Assembly (NCBI RefSeq): GCF_017874215.1
Contig: NZ_JAGGLB010000025.1
Location: 62,001-126,000, forward strand
Length of the DNA: 64,000 nucleotides
From: Paenibacillus eucommiae
GTDB taxonomy: Bacteria > Bacillota > Bacilli > Paenibacillales > NBRC-103111
Direction: 5' to 3'
Below are positions 35,228 to 44,085 of the stretch, one piece after another. Made by a program: the position numbers and the translations under genes. Under the pieces are notes generated by a model, which was given only the letters and a program-made list of their open reading frames with translations, was not told where the DNA came from and ran no database searches. Every line of letters starts with the position of its first letter. Positions within the stretch are counted from its first letter, which is position 1.

Positions 35228-36493
35228 ATGCAGCATAAAGCATCGCAAGTTTATACCATAATGGGGTTTATAACATCCATGGCCAACGCAACCATGTTTA
35301 CGACCTATGCCATATATCAGGTTATCGCGCTAGGGCTAAACCCCCTTCAACTGCTGTTGGTGGGAATGATTTTGGAAGTAACGGTTTTAATTTTTGAAGG
35401 CATCACTGGTGTTATCGCTGATATGTACAGCCGCAGACTGTCTGTCATTTTGGGCATGTTCGTGCTTGGCTTTGGCTTTGTGTTGGAGGGCAGTGCGATG
35501 TGGCTGGGGGAGGCTAGCCTGCTCATGTCGGCTTTTATGTGGCTGCTGCTGGCACAGGTGTTTTTTGGCATCGGAGCTACGTTCATAAGTGGTGCGGATA
35601 CGGCTTGGATTGTCGATGAGGTTGGGGAAGAGAGGGCTGGACGCATTTTTTTGAAAGCAAAACGTGTAGGTCTCTTTGGCACTTTGGTTGGCATTGTACT
35701 GAGCGTGAGCTTATCTGCCATTGGGCCAAACCTGCCTTACATAGCCGGAGGCATGATGTATTTGATGCTTGGTATTTTTCTGCTAATCTTTATGAAGGAG
35801 ACCAATATTGTCAGAGCTGTGTGTGAAGACGAAACTTCGCAAGCTCCCTCGCATTGGAGAAGCATGAAAGCTACTTGGTTATCGGGTGCGCAGGTGATAG
35901 GGCGCCAGCCGGTTCTGCTTCTGGTCTTGATTGTCACACTGTTCAGCGGGGCCGCCTCGGAAGGTTACGACCGCCTATGGCAGGCATTTCTCATTGTAGA
36001 TATAGGCTTTCCGCAGGTCGAGCTACAAGGTATACACCTCAATATGGCTTCATGGATCGGACTCATCGCCGTAATGTCGACATTGCTGAGCTTGCTCGTC
36101 ATGTGGGTGGTGGAGAAGCGTATTGATATGAGCAATGAGCGGGTCGTTCTTCGCGGCATGATCGTACTGACAGTAGCACGGATTGCAGGTGTCTTGGCGC
36201 TAGCTTTCGCCCCCAGCTTTGCCTGGGCACTCGTCGCGATCCTGCTCTTCGAGGTCGTGCGAACGGTGAACGGTCCGATGTATGATACATGGCTCAACTT
36301 GAACATCGAAAGCAAGTCGCGTGCGACAGTAATCTCGATGATGAGCCAGTCGGATGCACTGGGCCAGACGGCCGGAGGCCCATTCGTCGGTTGGATCGGC
36401 AAACGCTACTCCGTGCGAATGTCTCTTGTTGCCGCGGCTGTATTGCTCGCGCCTATTTTGGCGGTATACAGCCGTGCGAGGCATAAGCGTTAA
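35228..36493 (+). CDS. MFS transporter, macrolide-efflux-like
   Basis: 421 residues, 12 predicted helices. MFS motif A is seen as GVIADMYSRRLSV, and the mid-protein ESKSRATVISMMSQSDALGQTAGGP resembles MefA/MdfA-like and YxlH-type efflux proteins. The ATG has only a poor, distant ribosome site (GAGAGG), so the start is less sure. 34907-35227 before it has no credible gene, only a TATAAT at 35036-35041 and a 20-codon frame at 35072 behind CGGAGG. Confidence 0.82.
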   Translation: MQHKASQVYTIMGFITSMANATMFTTYAIYQVIALGLNPLQLLLVGMILEVTVLIFEGITGVIADMYSRRLSVILGMFVLGFGFVLEGSAMWLGEASLLMSAFMWLLLAQVFFGIGATFISGADTAWIVDEVGEERAGRIFLKAKRVGLFGTLVGIVLSVSLSAIGPNLPYIAGGMMYLMLGIFLLIFMKETNIVRAVCEDETSQAPSHWRSMKATWLSGAQVIGRQPVLLLVLIVTLFSGAASEGYDRLWQAFLIVDIGFPQVELQGIHLNMASWIGLIAVMSTLLSLLVMWVVEKRIDMSNERVVLRGMIVLTVARIAGVLALAFAPSFAWALVAILLFEVVRTVNGPMYDTWLNLNIESKSRATVISMMSQSDALGQTAGGPFVGWIGKRYSVRMSLVAAAVLLAPILAVYSRARHKR

Positions 36494-36515
36494 AAAAACG
36501 ATAGGTTACTACTAG

Positions 36516-36540
36516 AAGGGCTGCCGCTTGGCAGCCTTTT
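36516..36540 (+). terminator. Terminator after the MFS gene
   Basis: GGCTGCC / GGCAGCC stem with a GCTT loop, flanked by AAG and TTTTGCTTTTG. Confidence 0.85.
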
Positions 36541-36694
36541 GCTTTTGCAGCGAAAGCAAATATGGATAACTCAGAAAAAAGGTCATATTAGGAAAATTAA
36601 ATGAATAACTGAGGGAATAAATGGTAGAATTAATATGTCATATTGGAAAACGGTGAGGTTTTATTACTAAGAACACTTTTCGAAAGGAGCAGCT

Positions 36695-37147
36695 ATGGAC
36701 ATTACTATTTTTAATGATAAAAAGGCTTTCTTATTATATGGTGTTTCCAAAATCCACGAAGAACATAAAGAATTCAGTAAAGAGATATTTGAAGTTATTA
36801 ACCCGGTCTGGGCTGAGGTGAAAGAAAAAAGTCTTTCTCACAAGGGTATTAATCACGTTGTTTACGATGTTAATCACATTTTATTTGCCGGAATAGAGCT
36901 GAATGAACCCATAGAAGTTGGGATTAAATTAAAAGAAAGAGAATTTGTTTTTGAACAATATGCTTACTATAAACATATCGGCCCCTATAATGAACTAGAC
37001 GATGCTCATAGGAAAATTCGTTCGCATATAGAAGCTTTAGGAAGAGAGTTTACTTTTCCGATTTTAGAAATATACGAGAACCCGAGTGATGATGAAACGA
37101 AATTGGAGACCGAGATTTTATATACTCTGAAAGTGCAGGAAAAATAG
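36695..37147 (+). CDS. GyrI-like / AraC effector-binding-domain protein
   Basis: 150-residue stand-alone effector-binding domain. Typical parts: ILFAGIELNEPIEVGIKLKEREFVFEQYAYYKHIGPYNELDDAHRKIRSHIEALG, and a C-terminal LEIYENPSDDETKLETEILYTLK, where the Glu of LEIYENP usually contacts the ligand. AAAGGAG precedes the ATG. Such proteins bind or hydrolyse cationic or electrophilic compounds. Confidence 0.88.
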   Translation: MDITIFNDKKAFLLYGVSKIHEEHKEFSKEIFEVINPVWAEVKEKSLSHKGINHVVYDVNHILFAGIELNEPIEVGIKLKEREFVFEQYAYYKHIGPYNELDDAHRKIRSHIEALGREFTFPILEIYENPSDDETKLETEILYTLKVQEK

Positions 37148-37222
37148 ATTGGTCGAAGGCGGACGGAAGGCATTATAATAGGTTAATAAGGAGTCAAGCG
37201 TGTTAAAAGGAGGCTGTCTACC

Positions 37223-38236
37223 ATGTATCAAGCAGCAGTTATTGGGTTAGGCAATATTGGTTTGCAGTTCGACATCCCAAGAAAGGCGGCTCCGCAAAGC
37301 CATGTTTTGGCTTATCATTTGAACCCGGATATTGACCTGGTTGCGGCTGTCGGAGTACGTCAAGAGCAGGGGGATCGTCTCGCTCAAGTTGCTCCAGAAA
37401 CCAAATTTTATATGGATCTCATTACTATGTTAAATAATCATCGATTGGATGTAATCAGCATCTGCACGCCTCAACACATTCGGCTTGAGCTGCTGCGAAC
37501 GGTGTTCGAGCATTCCGAGGCAAGGATTATTTTTCTGGAGAAACCAGTAGCCACAAGCATTCAGGAGGCAGAGGCAATCGCTTCGCTCGCCGAGCAGTAT
37601 GGCCGCACCGTGGTTGTCAATCTTTCCAGAAGGTGGAGCGATGGGGCGACCCGAATACGTGAAGCGCTGCGGTCTGGCCAGTACGGCAAGCTGAAGAAGA
37701 TTCATCTGCGCTATACGAGAGGGATTTACAACACAGGCTCCCATATGTTTGATCTTGTCCGTTTTACTGTGGGATCCATGGAGCAAGTAAAGGTGCTGCA
37801 GCAAATACCGACGAATCTGGATGAACGCGAGGACTGGACATACTCCTTTACATTTACGCTTGAAGACGGGGCAGTTACGGGGTATGCAGAAGCTTTTGAC
37901 GATAGGGATTTTTTAATTTTTGAAATGGATCTGTATCTGGAAAAGGGTAAAATCGAAATGCTCAAAAGCGGGGATGAGATACGTTTTTACGAGATCGAGG
38001 AGCATCCCATTCAAAAGGGATTGAACCATCTAGTTCCCAAAGATTTGGAAACCGGAATGCTCTACCGCTCTAGCAGCATAAGTAATGCTGTCAGTCATCT
38101 GGTCGATATTCTTAAAAATGGTACGACCCCAATCAGTACTCTTGAGGATGGTATTTACCCGCTCTACGCGGCGGATGCAGTGATCCGATCTCATGCCAAA
38201 AATGGAACTGTTGAGAACATACAAGCAAGAGGTTGA
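37223..38236 (+). CDS. Gfo/Idh/MocA family oxidoreductase
   Basis: 337 residues. N-terminal Rossmann domain with AVIGLGNIGLQFD and the family EKPVATSIQEAEAI (EKP), then the larger beta-sheet domain (TRGIYNTGSHMFDLVRFTVG, with the conserved His). Acts on an unknown sugar, inositol or sugar-nucleotide. An AAAAGGAGG site precedes the ATG. Confidence 0.9.
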   Translation: MYQAAVIGLGNIGLQFDIPRKAAPQSHVLAYHLNPDIDLVAAVGVRQEQGDRLAQVAPETKFYMDLITMLNNHRLDVISICTPQHIRLELLRTVFEHSEARIIFLEKPVATSIQEAEAIASLAEQYGRTVVVNLSRRWSDGATRIREALRSGQYGKLKKIHLRYTRGIYNTGSHMFDLVRFTVGSMEQVKVLQQIPTNLDEREDWTYSFTFTLEDGAVTGYAEAFDDRDFLIFEMDLYLEKGKIEMLKSGDEIRFYEIEEHPIQKGLNHLVPKDLETGMLYRSSSISNAVSHLVDILKNGTTPISTLEDGIYPLYAADAVIRSHAKNGTVENIQARG

Positions 38237-38321
38237 CTTGCAACAGACTGGTGGGACAACCCTGGAATTAATATTATCAGCTATTAGTTGTTAAAATTCA
38301 TGCATCGCAAGGGGGTAACAT

Positions 38322-39023
38322 ATGAAAATTGGAATTGTTGGTGATTACAATCCGAGCTATCCATCACAGAAGGCTACAAATGATGCACTCATTCATTCTT
38401 CTGAGAAATTAGGAATTCATATAGAATGGGATTGGATTCCAACATCTTTGATTTCAGAACAAATGGATAAAATAATAAATATGTATAAGGGTTTTTGGAT
38501 TGCTCCCGGTAGTCCTGAATCTGTAAGTGGAGTATTACAAATTATTCAATATTCACGTGAGTACAACATTCCACTGTTAGGTACATGCGGTGGTTTTCAA
38601 AATATTCTTATTGAGTATGCAAGGAACAAGCTAATGATTCAAGAAGCAGGTCATGAAGAACTAGATCCCAATGCTTCTAAATTAGTTGTAAATAAACTTA
38701 CTTGTTCTTTAGTCGAGCAAAAAGGCGAGATAGTAATAAAGAATTTGTCGAAAGTATTTGGAATTTACAAAAATCAAAAAGTGACAGAACAATTTAGATG
38801 TAATTATGGACTTAATTCAGAATACCAGTCTCAAATTGATGAATCAGGATTAAGAATAGTTGGAGCAGATGCACAAGGAAACCCAAGAATAATTGAATTA
38901 CCTGAACACAAATTCTTTATTGGAACATTATTTGTTCCACAATTAAGTTCAACCCTGGAATCTCCGCATTGCTTAATAAACTCTTTTATTGAACATGTAT
39001 GCAATTATCCAAAAAGCACTTAA
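38322..39023 (+). CDS. CTP-synthase C-terminal-region-related protein
   Basis: 233 residues, a free-standing class-I amidotransferase fold like the C-terminal half of PyrG. The nucleophile elbow LLGTCGGFQN keeps the Cys. In the usual catalytic His-x-Glu region the sequence is HKFFIGTLFVPQ instead of a FHPE type, so the triad His and Glu are lost. No synthase domain is present. It probably does not hydrolyse glutamine normally and may act by the Cys alone or as a binder. AAGGGGG precedes the ATG. Confidence 0.85.
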   Translation: MKIGIVGDYNPSYPSQKATNDALIHSSEKLGIHIEWDWIPTSLISEQMDKIINMYKGFWIAPGSPESVSGVLQIIQYSREYNIPLLGTCGGFQNILIEYARNKLMIQEAGHEELDPNASKLVVNKLTCSLVEQKGEIVIKNLSKVFGIYKNQKVTEQFRCNYGLNSEYQSQIDESGLRIVGADAQGNPRIIELPEHKFFIGTLFVPQLSSTLESPHCLINSFIEHVCNYPKST

Positions 39024-39165
39024 TCCACTCTTATATCATTTATATGGATGTCATCAAACAAGGAACATTTTAGAAATCATCCGAGAGTCAGGTATACATA
39101 TCGATAAAGCGGAAAGCTACTGGCTTAACATGCTTCATCTTATTTGGGCGAAACCTGGGCACTGA
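38995..39165 (+). pseudogene. C-terminal remnant of a class-I SAM methyltransferase
   Basis: A 56-codon frame overlaps the end of the previous gene and reads NPLLYHLYGCHQTRNILEIIRESG...LHLIWAKPGH-stop. The NPL...GCHxxR...IREAGF-type ending is that of UbiE/menaquinone-like methyltransferases. The SAM-binding N-terminal ~200 residues are missing. Confidence 0.65.
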
Positions 39166-39242
39166 CTCCATTTCTCCTTAACGGACAGGATACTTGGATT
39201 ACAGAATTGTGATTTTGGTAGTCTTATGTTAGCATGGAAATA

Positions 39243-39259
39243 CCAACTATTTTAGTTGG
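39243..39259. promoter_or_regulatory. Perfect palindrome ahead of cysK
   Basis: CCAACTA-TTT-TAGTTGG is a 7-3-7 palindrome 12 nt before the cysK ribosome site. A weak promoter (TTGTGA 39207-39212, 17 nt, TAGCAT 39230-39235) would place it at the transcript start. It could be an operator or a 5' stabilising hairpin. Confidence 0.45.
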
Positions 39260-39283
39260 ATTTCATGATTTGGAGTGATAAAC

Positions 39284-40219
39284 ATGCCCAAAATTGCTAA
39301 GAATCTAACAGAACTTATAGGAAACACTCCCTTATTGGAATTATCCAATTACACAAAAAAGAATCAAGTCGATATAGAGATCATTGCAAAATTGGAGTAT
39401 TTTAATCCGGCAGGCAGCGTTAAAGATAGGATTGGGTTCGCCATGATCAAAGATGCAGAAGAACGGGGACTGATTAATAAGGAATCCGTAATTATTGAAC
39501 CAACAAGTGGCAATACAGGTGTGGGATTGGCCTTTGCAGCAGCAGCCTTGGGGTATAAGCTCATCATTACTCTTCCGGAGAATTTTAGTATTGAACGAAG
39601 GAAACTCATGCTTGCACTTGGGGCCGAATTAGTTCTGACACCTGCTGCTGAAGGGATGGCCGGAGCCATCAAAAAGGCAGAAGAGTTATCGAAAATAACC
39701 CCTAATTCCTTTATACCTCAACAATTCACGAACCCAGCTAACCCGGATATCCACAAAAGAACGACTGCAGAAGAAATTTGGAGAGATACCGACGGTGAAG
39801 TAGACTTTTTTATTGCTGGAGTTGGTACTGGAGGCACTATTTCCGGAGTAGGTGAGTTGCTTAAAGAAAGAAAACCATCCATTCAAATTATAGCTGTTGA
39901 GCCTTACAATTCTCCTGTACTGTCTGGCGGAGCAAGAGGCATTCATAAAATTCAAGGTATTGGCGCTGGTTTTGTTCCAGAGAACTTCAACAGATCGGTT
40001 GTAGATGAGATTATCCTAATAAAAAATGAAGACGCTATGGACACTGCGCGGCAATTGGCCCAAGTCGAAGGTTTGCTTGTAGGCATATCATCCGGAGCCG
40101 CCGTATCAGCAGCACTCCAAGTTGCAAAAAGAGTAGAAAATAAAAACAAAAAAATTGTTGTCCTGCTTCCAGACACTGGTGAAAGGTACTTATCAACTGA
40201 ACTTTTTCCTGAGGTATAG
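39284..40219 (+). CDS. cysK: Cysteine synthase A (O-acetylserine sulfhydrylase)
   Basis: 311 residues from ATG 39284, which is 8 nt from GGAG; GTG 39275 lies inside that site. PLP enzyme joining O-acetylserine and sulfide. The PLP lysine is K47 in NPAGSVKDRIG; the phosphate/substrate loops EPTSGNTGVGLA and VGTGGTISGVG and the C-terminal GISSGAAVSAAL and LLPDTGERYLST are all present. It stands alone, without the sulfate-assimilation genes. It could use sulfide derived from the sulfonate operon, but that is only a metabolic link. Confidence 0.95.
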   Translation: MPKIAKNLTELIGNTPLLELSNYTKKNQVDIEIIAKLEYFNPAGSVKDRIGFAMIKDAEERGLINKESVIIEPTSGNTGVGLAFAAAALGYKLIITLPENFSIERRKLMLALGAELVLTPAAEGMAGAIKKAEELSKITPNSFIPQQFTNPANPDIHKRTTAEEIWRDTDGEVDFFIAGVGTGGTISGVGELLKERKPSIQIIAVEPYNSPVLSGGARGIHKIQGIGAGFVPENFNRSVVDEIILIKNEDAMDTARQLAQVEGLLVGISSGAAVSAALQVAKRVENKNKKIVVLLPDTGERYLSTELFPEV

Positions 40220-40266
40220 GTTATTGGAGGCTTCCTACAAGGGATGTGGGATGTGGAGGTACCAGT

Positions 40267-40698
40267 ATGTGGTTAGAATTCTTTCTAAGTGTTTCAAATA
40301 AATGCACCTTCACAGGTCCAGCATCCACAGATGATATTATTGCAGTTGAAAAACAATTTGGCGTAAAACTGCCTGAAGAATATAAAGGTATAATACTTGA
40401 AACGAACGGTGTCAAGGAAAGTTATGAACTTGGGTTAATATGGTCCTTGGAAAGAGTAATCGAGGAGAACCTGAGATATAGGGAACAATTTTTTAAAACA
40501 TACTATATGCCGTTTGATAGCTTACTTTTTTTCGCCGAAAGCGGCATAGGTGATTTATTTGCATTTCCGATTATTAATCAGATTGTGTGCAAGGAAGATG
40601 TATTTGTATGGAATCATGATGATGATAGTCGGAGGTGGGTCGCACCATCGGTAAGTAAATATGTAGAATGGTGGTTAAATGGATGTATAAAAATATGA
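40267..40698 (+). CDS. SMI1/KNR4 family protein
   Basis: 143 residues from ATG 40267, which follows GGAGG. SUKH fold: ASTDDIIAVEKQFGVKLPEEYKGIILETNGVKE at the start and LLFFAESGIGDLFAFPI, then VFVWNHDDDSRRWVAPSVSKYVEWWLNG. Family members are often immunity proteins of toxin systems, but no toxin gene is adjacent, so the role is open. Confidence 0.88.
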   Translation: MWLEFFLSVSNKCTFTGPASTDDIIAVEKQFGVKLPEEYKGIILETNGVKESYELGLIWSLERVIEENLRYREQFFKTYYMPFDSLLFFAESGIGDLFAFPIINQIVCKEDVFVWNHDDDSRRWVAPSVSKYVEWWLNGCIKI

Positions 40699-40775
40699 AA
40701 CTATAAATTCGGCATCAAACATCTGGAATAGGCAGCTTAAACATTCAAGTAAGGGGGTGAGGGGGGGACTCATCA

Positions 40776-40964
40776 TCGTTACGGACATCAGAGCGCTTAT
40801 TTACCGTAATTCCCCTAATTTAGGAAAGCTTACGGACATCAGATCCCTTATTTGGATAAAAAGGAGCCCGTGTACCCCCATGAAAGGCAAATAACGTCCC
40901 TCATGTCCGTAAGATCCAAAAAAGACCTTAAAACTCGCAAATAACGTCCCTCATGTCCATAAGT
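40776..40964. repeat. Dispersed ~190-bp element, copy A (family R2)
   Basis: Contains four 25-bp half-sites: two direct (TTACGGACATCAGA...CTTATTT near 40779 and 40830) and two inverted (CAAATAACGTCCCTCATGTCC near 40887 and 40938). The element can therefore fold into a long two-arm hairpin. Copy B with the same order lies at 54847-55034. It fills the gap between the SUKH and Nudix genes. Confidence 0.8.
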
Positions 40965-41030
40965 TGCTTTTGATTTGCTTTGTCCCCGTTTGCAAGAGGG
41001 GGAAAATGAATTGAAAGGGGATTCATAGAA

Positions 41031-41468
41031 TTGACCATACAGTTTCGTCATGTCGCAAGAGCCTTGATTATGGATGATAATCAAATATTAATTGCTAGGA
41101 TGAAAGGGGCGCACTCGTTTTTGCCTGGCGGTGGAATTGAGCTGGGGGAAGGCGCACAGACTGCTCTGAAGAGAGAGCTGCAAGAAGAATTGGGGATTAA
41201 AACTTGTGAAATCATTCGTTTTCTTGGTGTTATAGAGTTTGGTATTAAAGCAAAAAATTATTGCGAAATAAATCATCTTTTTGAAGTTAAAAGTAAAGAA
41301 CTAAGCGCAAGTGTTGCCCCTGAATCCTTAGAGGCACATCTTGAGTTCTATTGGATCGAGCCTACCTTGGACAATCTCAAGAGGGAAGACGTTTTGCCTT
41401 ATCTTGTACAGGATATGATCCCTCAGCTTTTAAAGGACGGCAAGCCTCTTTGGGCCAGTAATTTGTAA
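41031..41468 (+). CDS. Nudix hydrolase
   Basis: 145 residues from a TTG. The complete Nudix box GGIELGEGAQTALKRELQEELGI (Gx5Ex7REUxEExGU) is at about residues 33-55. Cleaves a nucleoside diphosphate linked to another group. The substrate is not predictable. Confidence 0.9.
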   Translation: MTIQFRHVARALIMDDNQILIARMKGAHSFLPGGGIELGEGAQTALKRELQEELGIKTCEIIRFLGVIEFGIKAKNYCEINHLFEVKSKELSASVAPESLEAHLEFYWIEPTLDNLKREDVLPYLVQDMIPQLLKDGKPLWASNL

Positions 41469-41663
41469 GGCATCCGTAGTGGTACGTTATATTTTTTCGA
41501 AAGAAGGATACGACTTTTTTTTGAAAAGCCCTCCGTATAAGTTCTTGAACAATCCATCCCCTCCCAAAATCATACAACCAGAGAAAAGCAAAATGAGGCC
41601 CCTTCGAGGAGCCATATTACTTAAAAATCCCGAATATTTTCGAAAATTTCCAAAAGCTTGTCT

Positions 41664-42304
41664 TTATTTGCCACTACACCGATACCAGATAGCTTCTGAG
41701 ATTGTCCCGGGTTTGCCCCATAGACGTAATTCTCTCAATTCGGGGAAGCTATGAACGATCGGCTCAAGGTCAAGCTCCGTAATTTTTTGAAGATGCAAGG
41801 AGCCTAAACGATTCAGACCGCAGCCCATTGGTGGCACGATACTAATTGCCGTAATCCATCTTCCCTTGTCAAAGGCATGGATTTTTAGCTTAGGCGATAG
41901 TGTCCCTGTCAGGGAGAGCTGGTCCATACCTTCATTTAAAAACAGTTCCTCAAGCCCCTCAGCAGCGATAATTAATGTTTCCAGCTTTCTCCATAGCTAT
42001 TTGTTGTCTCCGTTGTAAGCGGAGGGAGGTTCCCTACCAGCATATAATTAGGTGGAACATTAGCATCTGCGAAGTAGTGCTCCAGCTTGTTATTCCAAAA
42101 GAAATAGTCGCAAATAAGCGGCTTCATCTTATGCAGCTCGGCTTCATCCGGCAGCGTGTCTCCAATCCAGTCGAGTTCCAAAATAGCTGCGAGCGGACGC
42201 GATTTACTTGAAATCGGTTCCTCCAACATGGTCACTTGGCAGGCGGTATATTGCTGTATTCGCTCCACGTACACGCAGTAAATATCCCCAACGTTTGCTA
42301 GCAT
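41664..42304 (-). pseudogene. Frameshifted hypothetical (leucine-repeat-like) gene
   Basis: The minus-strand frame starts at MLANVGDIYCVYVERIQQYT (42304, AAGGAT upstream) and stops after NSYGESWKH near 41972. In a shifted frame the text continues LIIAAEGLEELFLNEGMDQLSLTG and runs to 41664, including LHLQKITELDLEPIVHSFPELRELRLWG. One base change near 41975 joins them. Function unknown; the second part looks like irregular leucine-rich repeats. The 41469-41663 stretch beyond it shows nothing I can identify. Confidence 0.65.
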
Positions 42305-42503
42305 GTAACCATCCTTTCTGTGATGGTGCTCTGATAAACCTATTCTTCCAAAGATAGAGCTCTTTTTCATTTGTCTTGATTTAACTGTTTTAAAAATTGG
42401 TTATATGTGGTAAGATGTTCTGCAATATTTGAGGAAATCATTAGTGAAATAGAAGGAGTAGTTAACAATTAGCCGCAGCAATTAAGGGAGTTGAAGTGTT
42501 CTC

Positions 42504-43334
42504 ATGAATACCTTATATGTTTCTGATTTAGACGGGACCTTATTAGATGATAATCAAGCAATAAGCATGGAAGCTCTGGAAATACTCAATCATTTAATAG
42601 AACAAGGGATGAAGTTCACAATCGCAACAGCCCGTTCCATAGAATCGGCGAGAGAAATCTTACAGGGTTTAAAAATAAATTTACCCTTAGTTTTAATTAA
42701 TGGGGTGTTCATTTACGACTATGAAAGTAATAGAAATGTTAAGAGCAATTATTTATCAGGTTATGCAGGGGCCAGGATTATCCAAACGTATCTAGAGCTA
42801 GGGCTTAATCCTTTAGTTTATACAACTGACTGTAATGGGAATTCGATCATTCATTATAAAGGTGTTTTTAATCAAAGTGAAGACAATTACATAGGCAGCA
42901 GGCTTAGCAAAGGCGATAAGCGGTTTAGACTTGTGGAAAATTACGAAGCGTGCATGGATGAAAATATCATTACAATTAATGCGATAGATACCCCTGCCAA
43001 ACTCAATGCTGCTTATAAGGAATATATCGAAAATATAGAGTGTGTTTGCCACTTTGGTCCAGATATCTACACGCCTGGATTTCATTGGCTTGAGATTGCG
43101 AATTGCCATGCTACAAAAAAGCAAGCAGTACTGTATTTAAAGGAAAAATACCATTTTGACAGATTGGTTTGCTTTGGAGACAATTTAAACGATTTGCCCA
43201 TGTTTGAAGCGGCAGATGAGAAATATGCAGTCAGTAACGCTCATGAAATGATAAGGAATGTGGCAGACAAAGTAATTGATAGTAATTTGAATAATGGGGT
43301 ACCTAAGTATCTAAGTTCAGTTTTTGGATTATAA
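42504..43334 (+). CDS. Cof-type HAD-superfamily phosphatase
   Basis: 276 residues. Catalytic D8 and D10 in VSDLDGTLLDDN, motif II ATARS, the large C2-type cap domain in the middle and GDNLNDLPMFEAA for Mg binding near the C-terminus. Likely a sugar-phosphate or FMN-type phosphatase of the YcsE/YbjI class. Confidence 0.92.
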   Translation: MNTLYVSDLDGTLLDDNQAISMEALEILNHLIEQGMKFTIATARSIESAREILQGLKINLPLVLINGVFIYDYESNRNVKSNYLSGYAGARIIQTYLELGLNPLVYTTDCNGNSIIHYKGVFNQSEDNYIGSRLSKGDKRFRLVENYEACMDENIITINAIDTPAKLNAAYKEYIENIECVCHFGPDIYTPGFHWLEIANCHATKKQAVLYLKEKYHFDRLVCFGDNLNDLPMFEAADEKYAVSNAHEMIRNVADKVIDSNLNNGVPKYLSSVFGL

Positions 43335-43443
43335 AATATATCTGAAGATCCCAAGGCTATCTTGCGAATCTCGGCCCAAGCTGTAAATGCAGGATTAAGA
43401 ACAGTCAGCTTTTGCACGAAATCCAAAAAGAGGAAGTGACACG

Positions 43444-44001
43444 ATGCCACATCTTGTTGGTGAAAGAATTATTTTGAGAGAGTATAGAAAAGAAGATTTA
43501 GATTCAATGAGATTTTGGGCTAATGATCCGGTAATAACGAGTCAGTTATCCGATGTTTTTTTGTATCCTCATACAAGAAATTCAACAGAAGCCTATCTGA
43601 ACGGCATACTTGAAGGGAAATCAGATCAGAAAGGTTTTGTAATTGCGAACAAGGAAACCGAAGCTTATATAGGACAAATTGATTTGTTTTATATAGATTG
43701 GAAGAACAGAAGCACAGAAATGGGTATGGTGATCGGAAATCCAGAATTGCAAAATAAGGGGTACGGGACAGAAGCTGTACTTCTATTGCAAAAATTTGTT
43801 TTCCAACAATTAAACTTAAACAGAATCCAATTAGAAGTGTATGATTATAATGCGAATGCAATAAAATGTTATTTGAAATGTGGTTTTAAAGAAGAAGGAC
43901 GGCTGAGACAAAGGCATTTTGCTAATGGCCGGTACAGTGATGTCATCATGATGGGGATTTTAAGGGATGATTATGAAGCAATTTTTTCTGCTGTAAGATA
44001 A
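43444..44001 (+). CDS. GNAT acetyltransferase, RimJ/RimL type
   Basis: 185 residues: GERIILREYRKEDLDSMRFWANDP at the start, MGMVIGNPELQNKGYGTEAVLLLQKFVF (acetyl-CoA loop) and LEVYDYNANAIKCYLKCGFKEEGRLRQRHFANGRYSDVIMMGIL at the end, all typical of RimJ/RimL and SpeG-like enzymes. GAGGAAG precedes the ATG. Confidence 0.9.
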   Translation: MPHLVGERIILREYRKEDLDSMRFWANDPVITSQLSDVFLYPHTRNSTEAYLNGILEGKSDQKGFVIANKETEAYIGQIDLFYIDWKNRSTEMGMVIGNPELQNKGYGTEAVLLLQKFVFQQLNLNRIQLEVYDYNANAIKCYLKCGFKEEGRLRQRHFANGRYSDVIMMGILRDDYEAIFSAVR

Positions 44002-44085
44002 GCAGCTATTGAAACATCCAAGATATCATTGAAATGTGTGAATCTTGTCCCAATCCTGATGCTGCATCATGGGAGGTGTAAATGA

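Noticed and set aside
40267..40698. Immunity gene of a contact-dependent toxin system
   Set aside because: The SUKH fold fits, but there is no toxin, LXG or secretion gene next to it.
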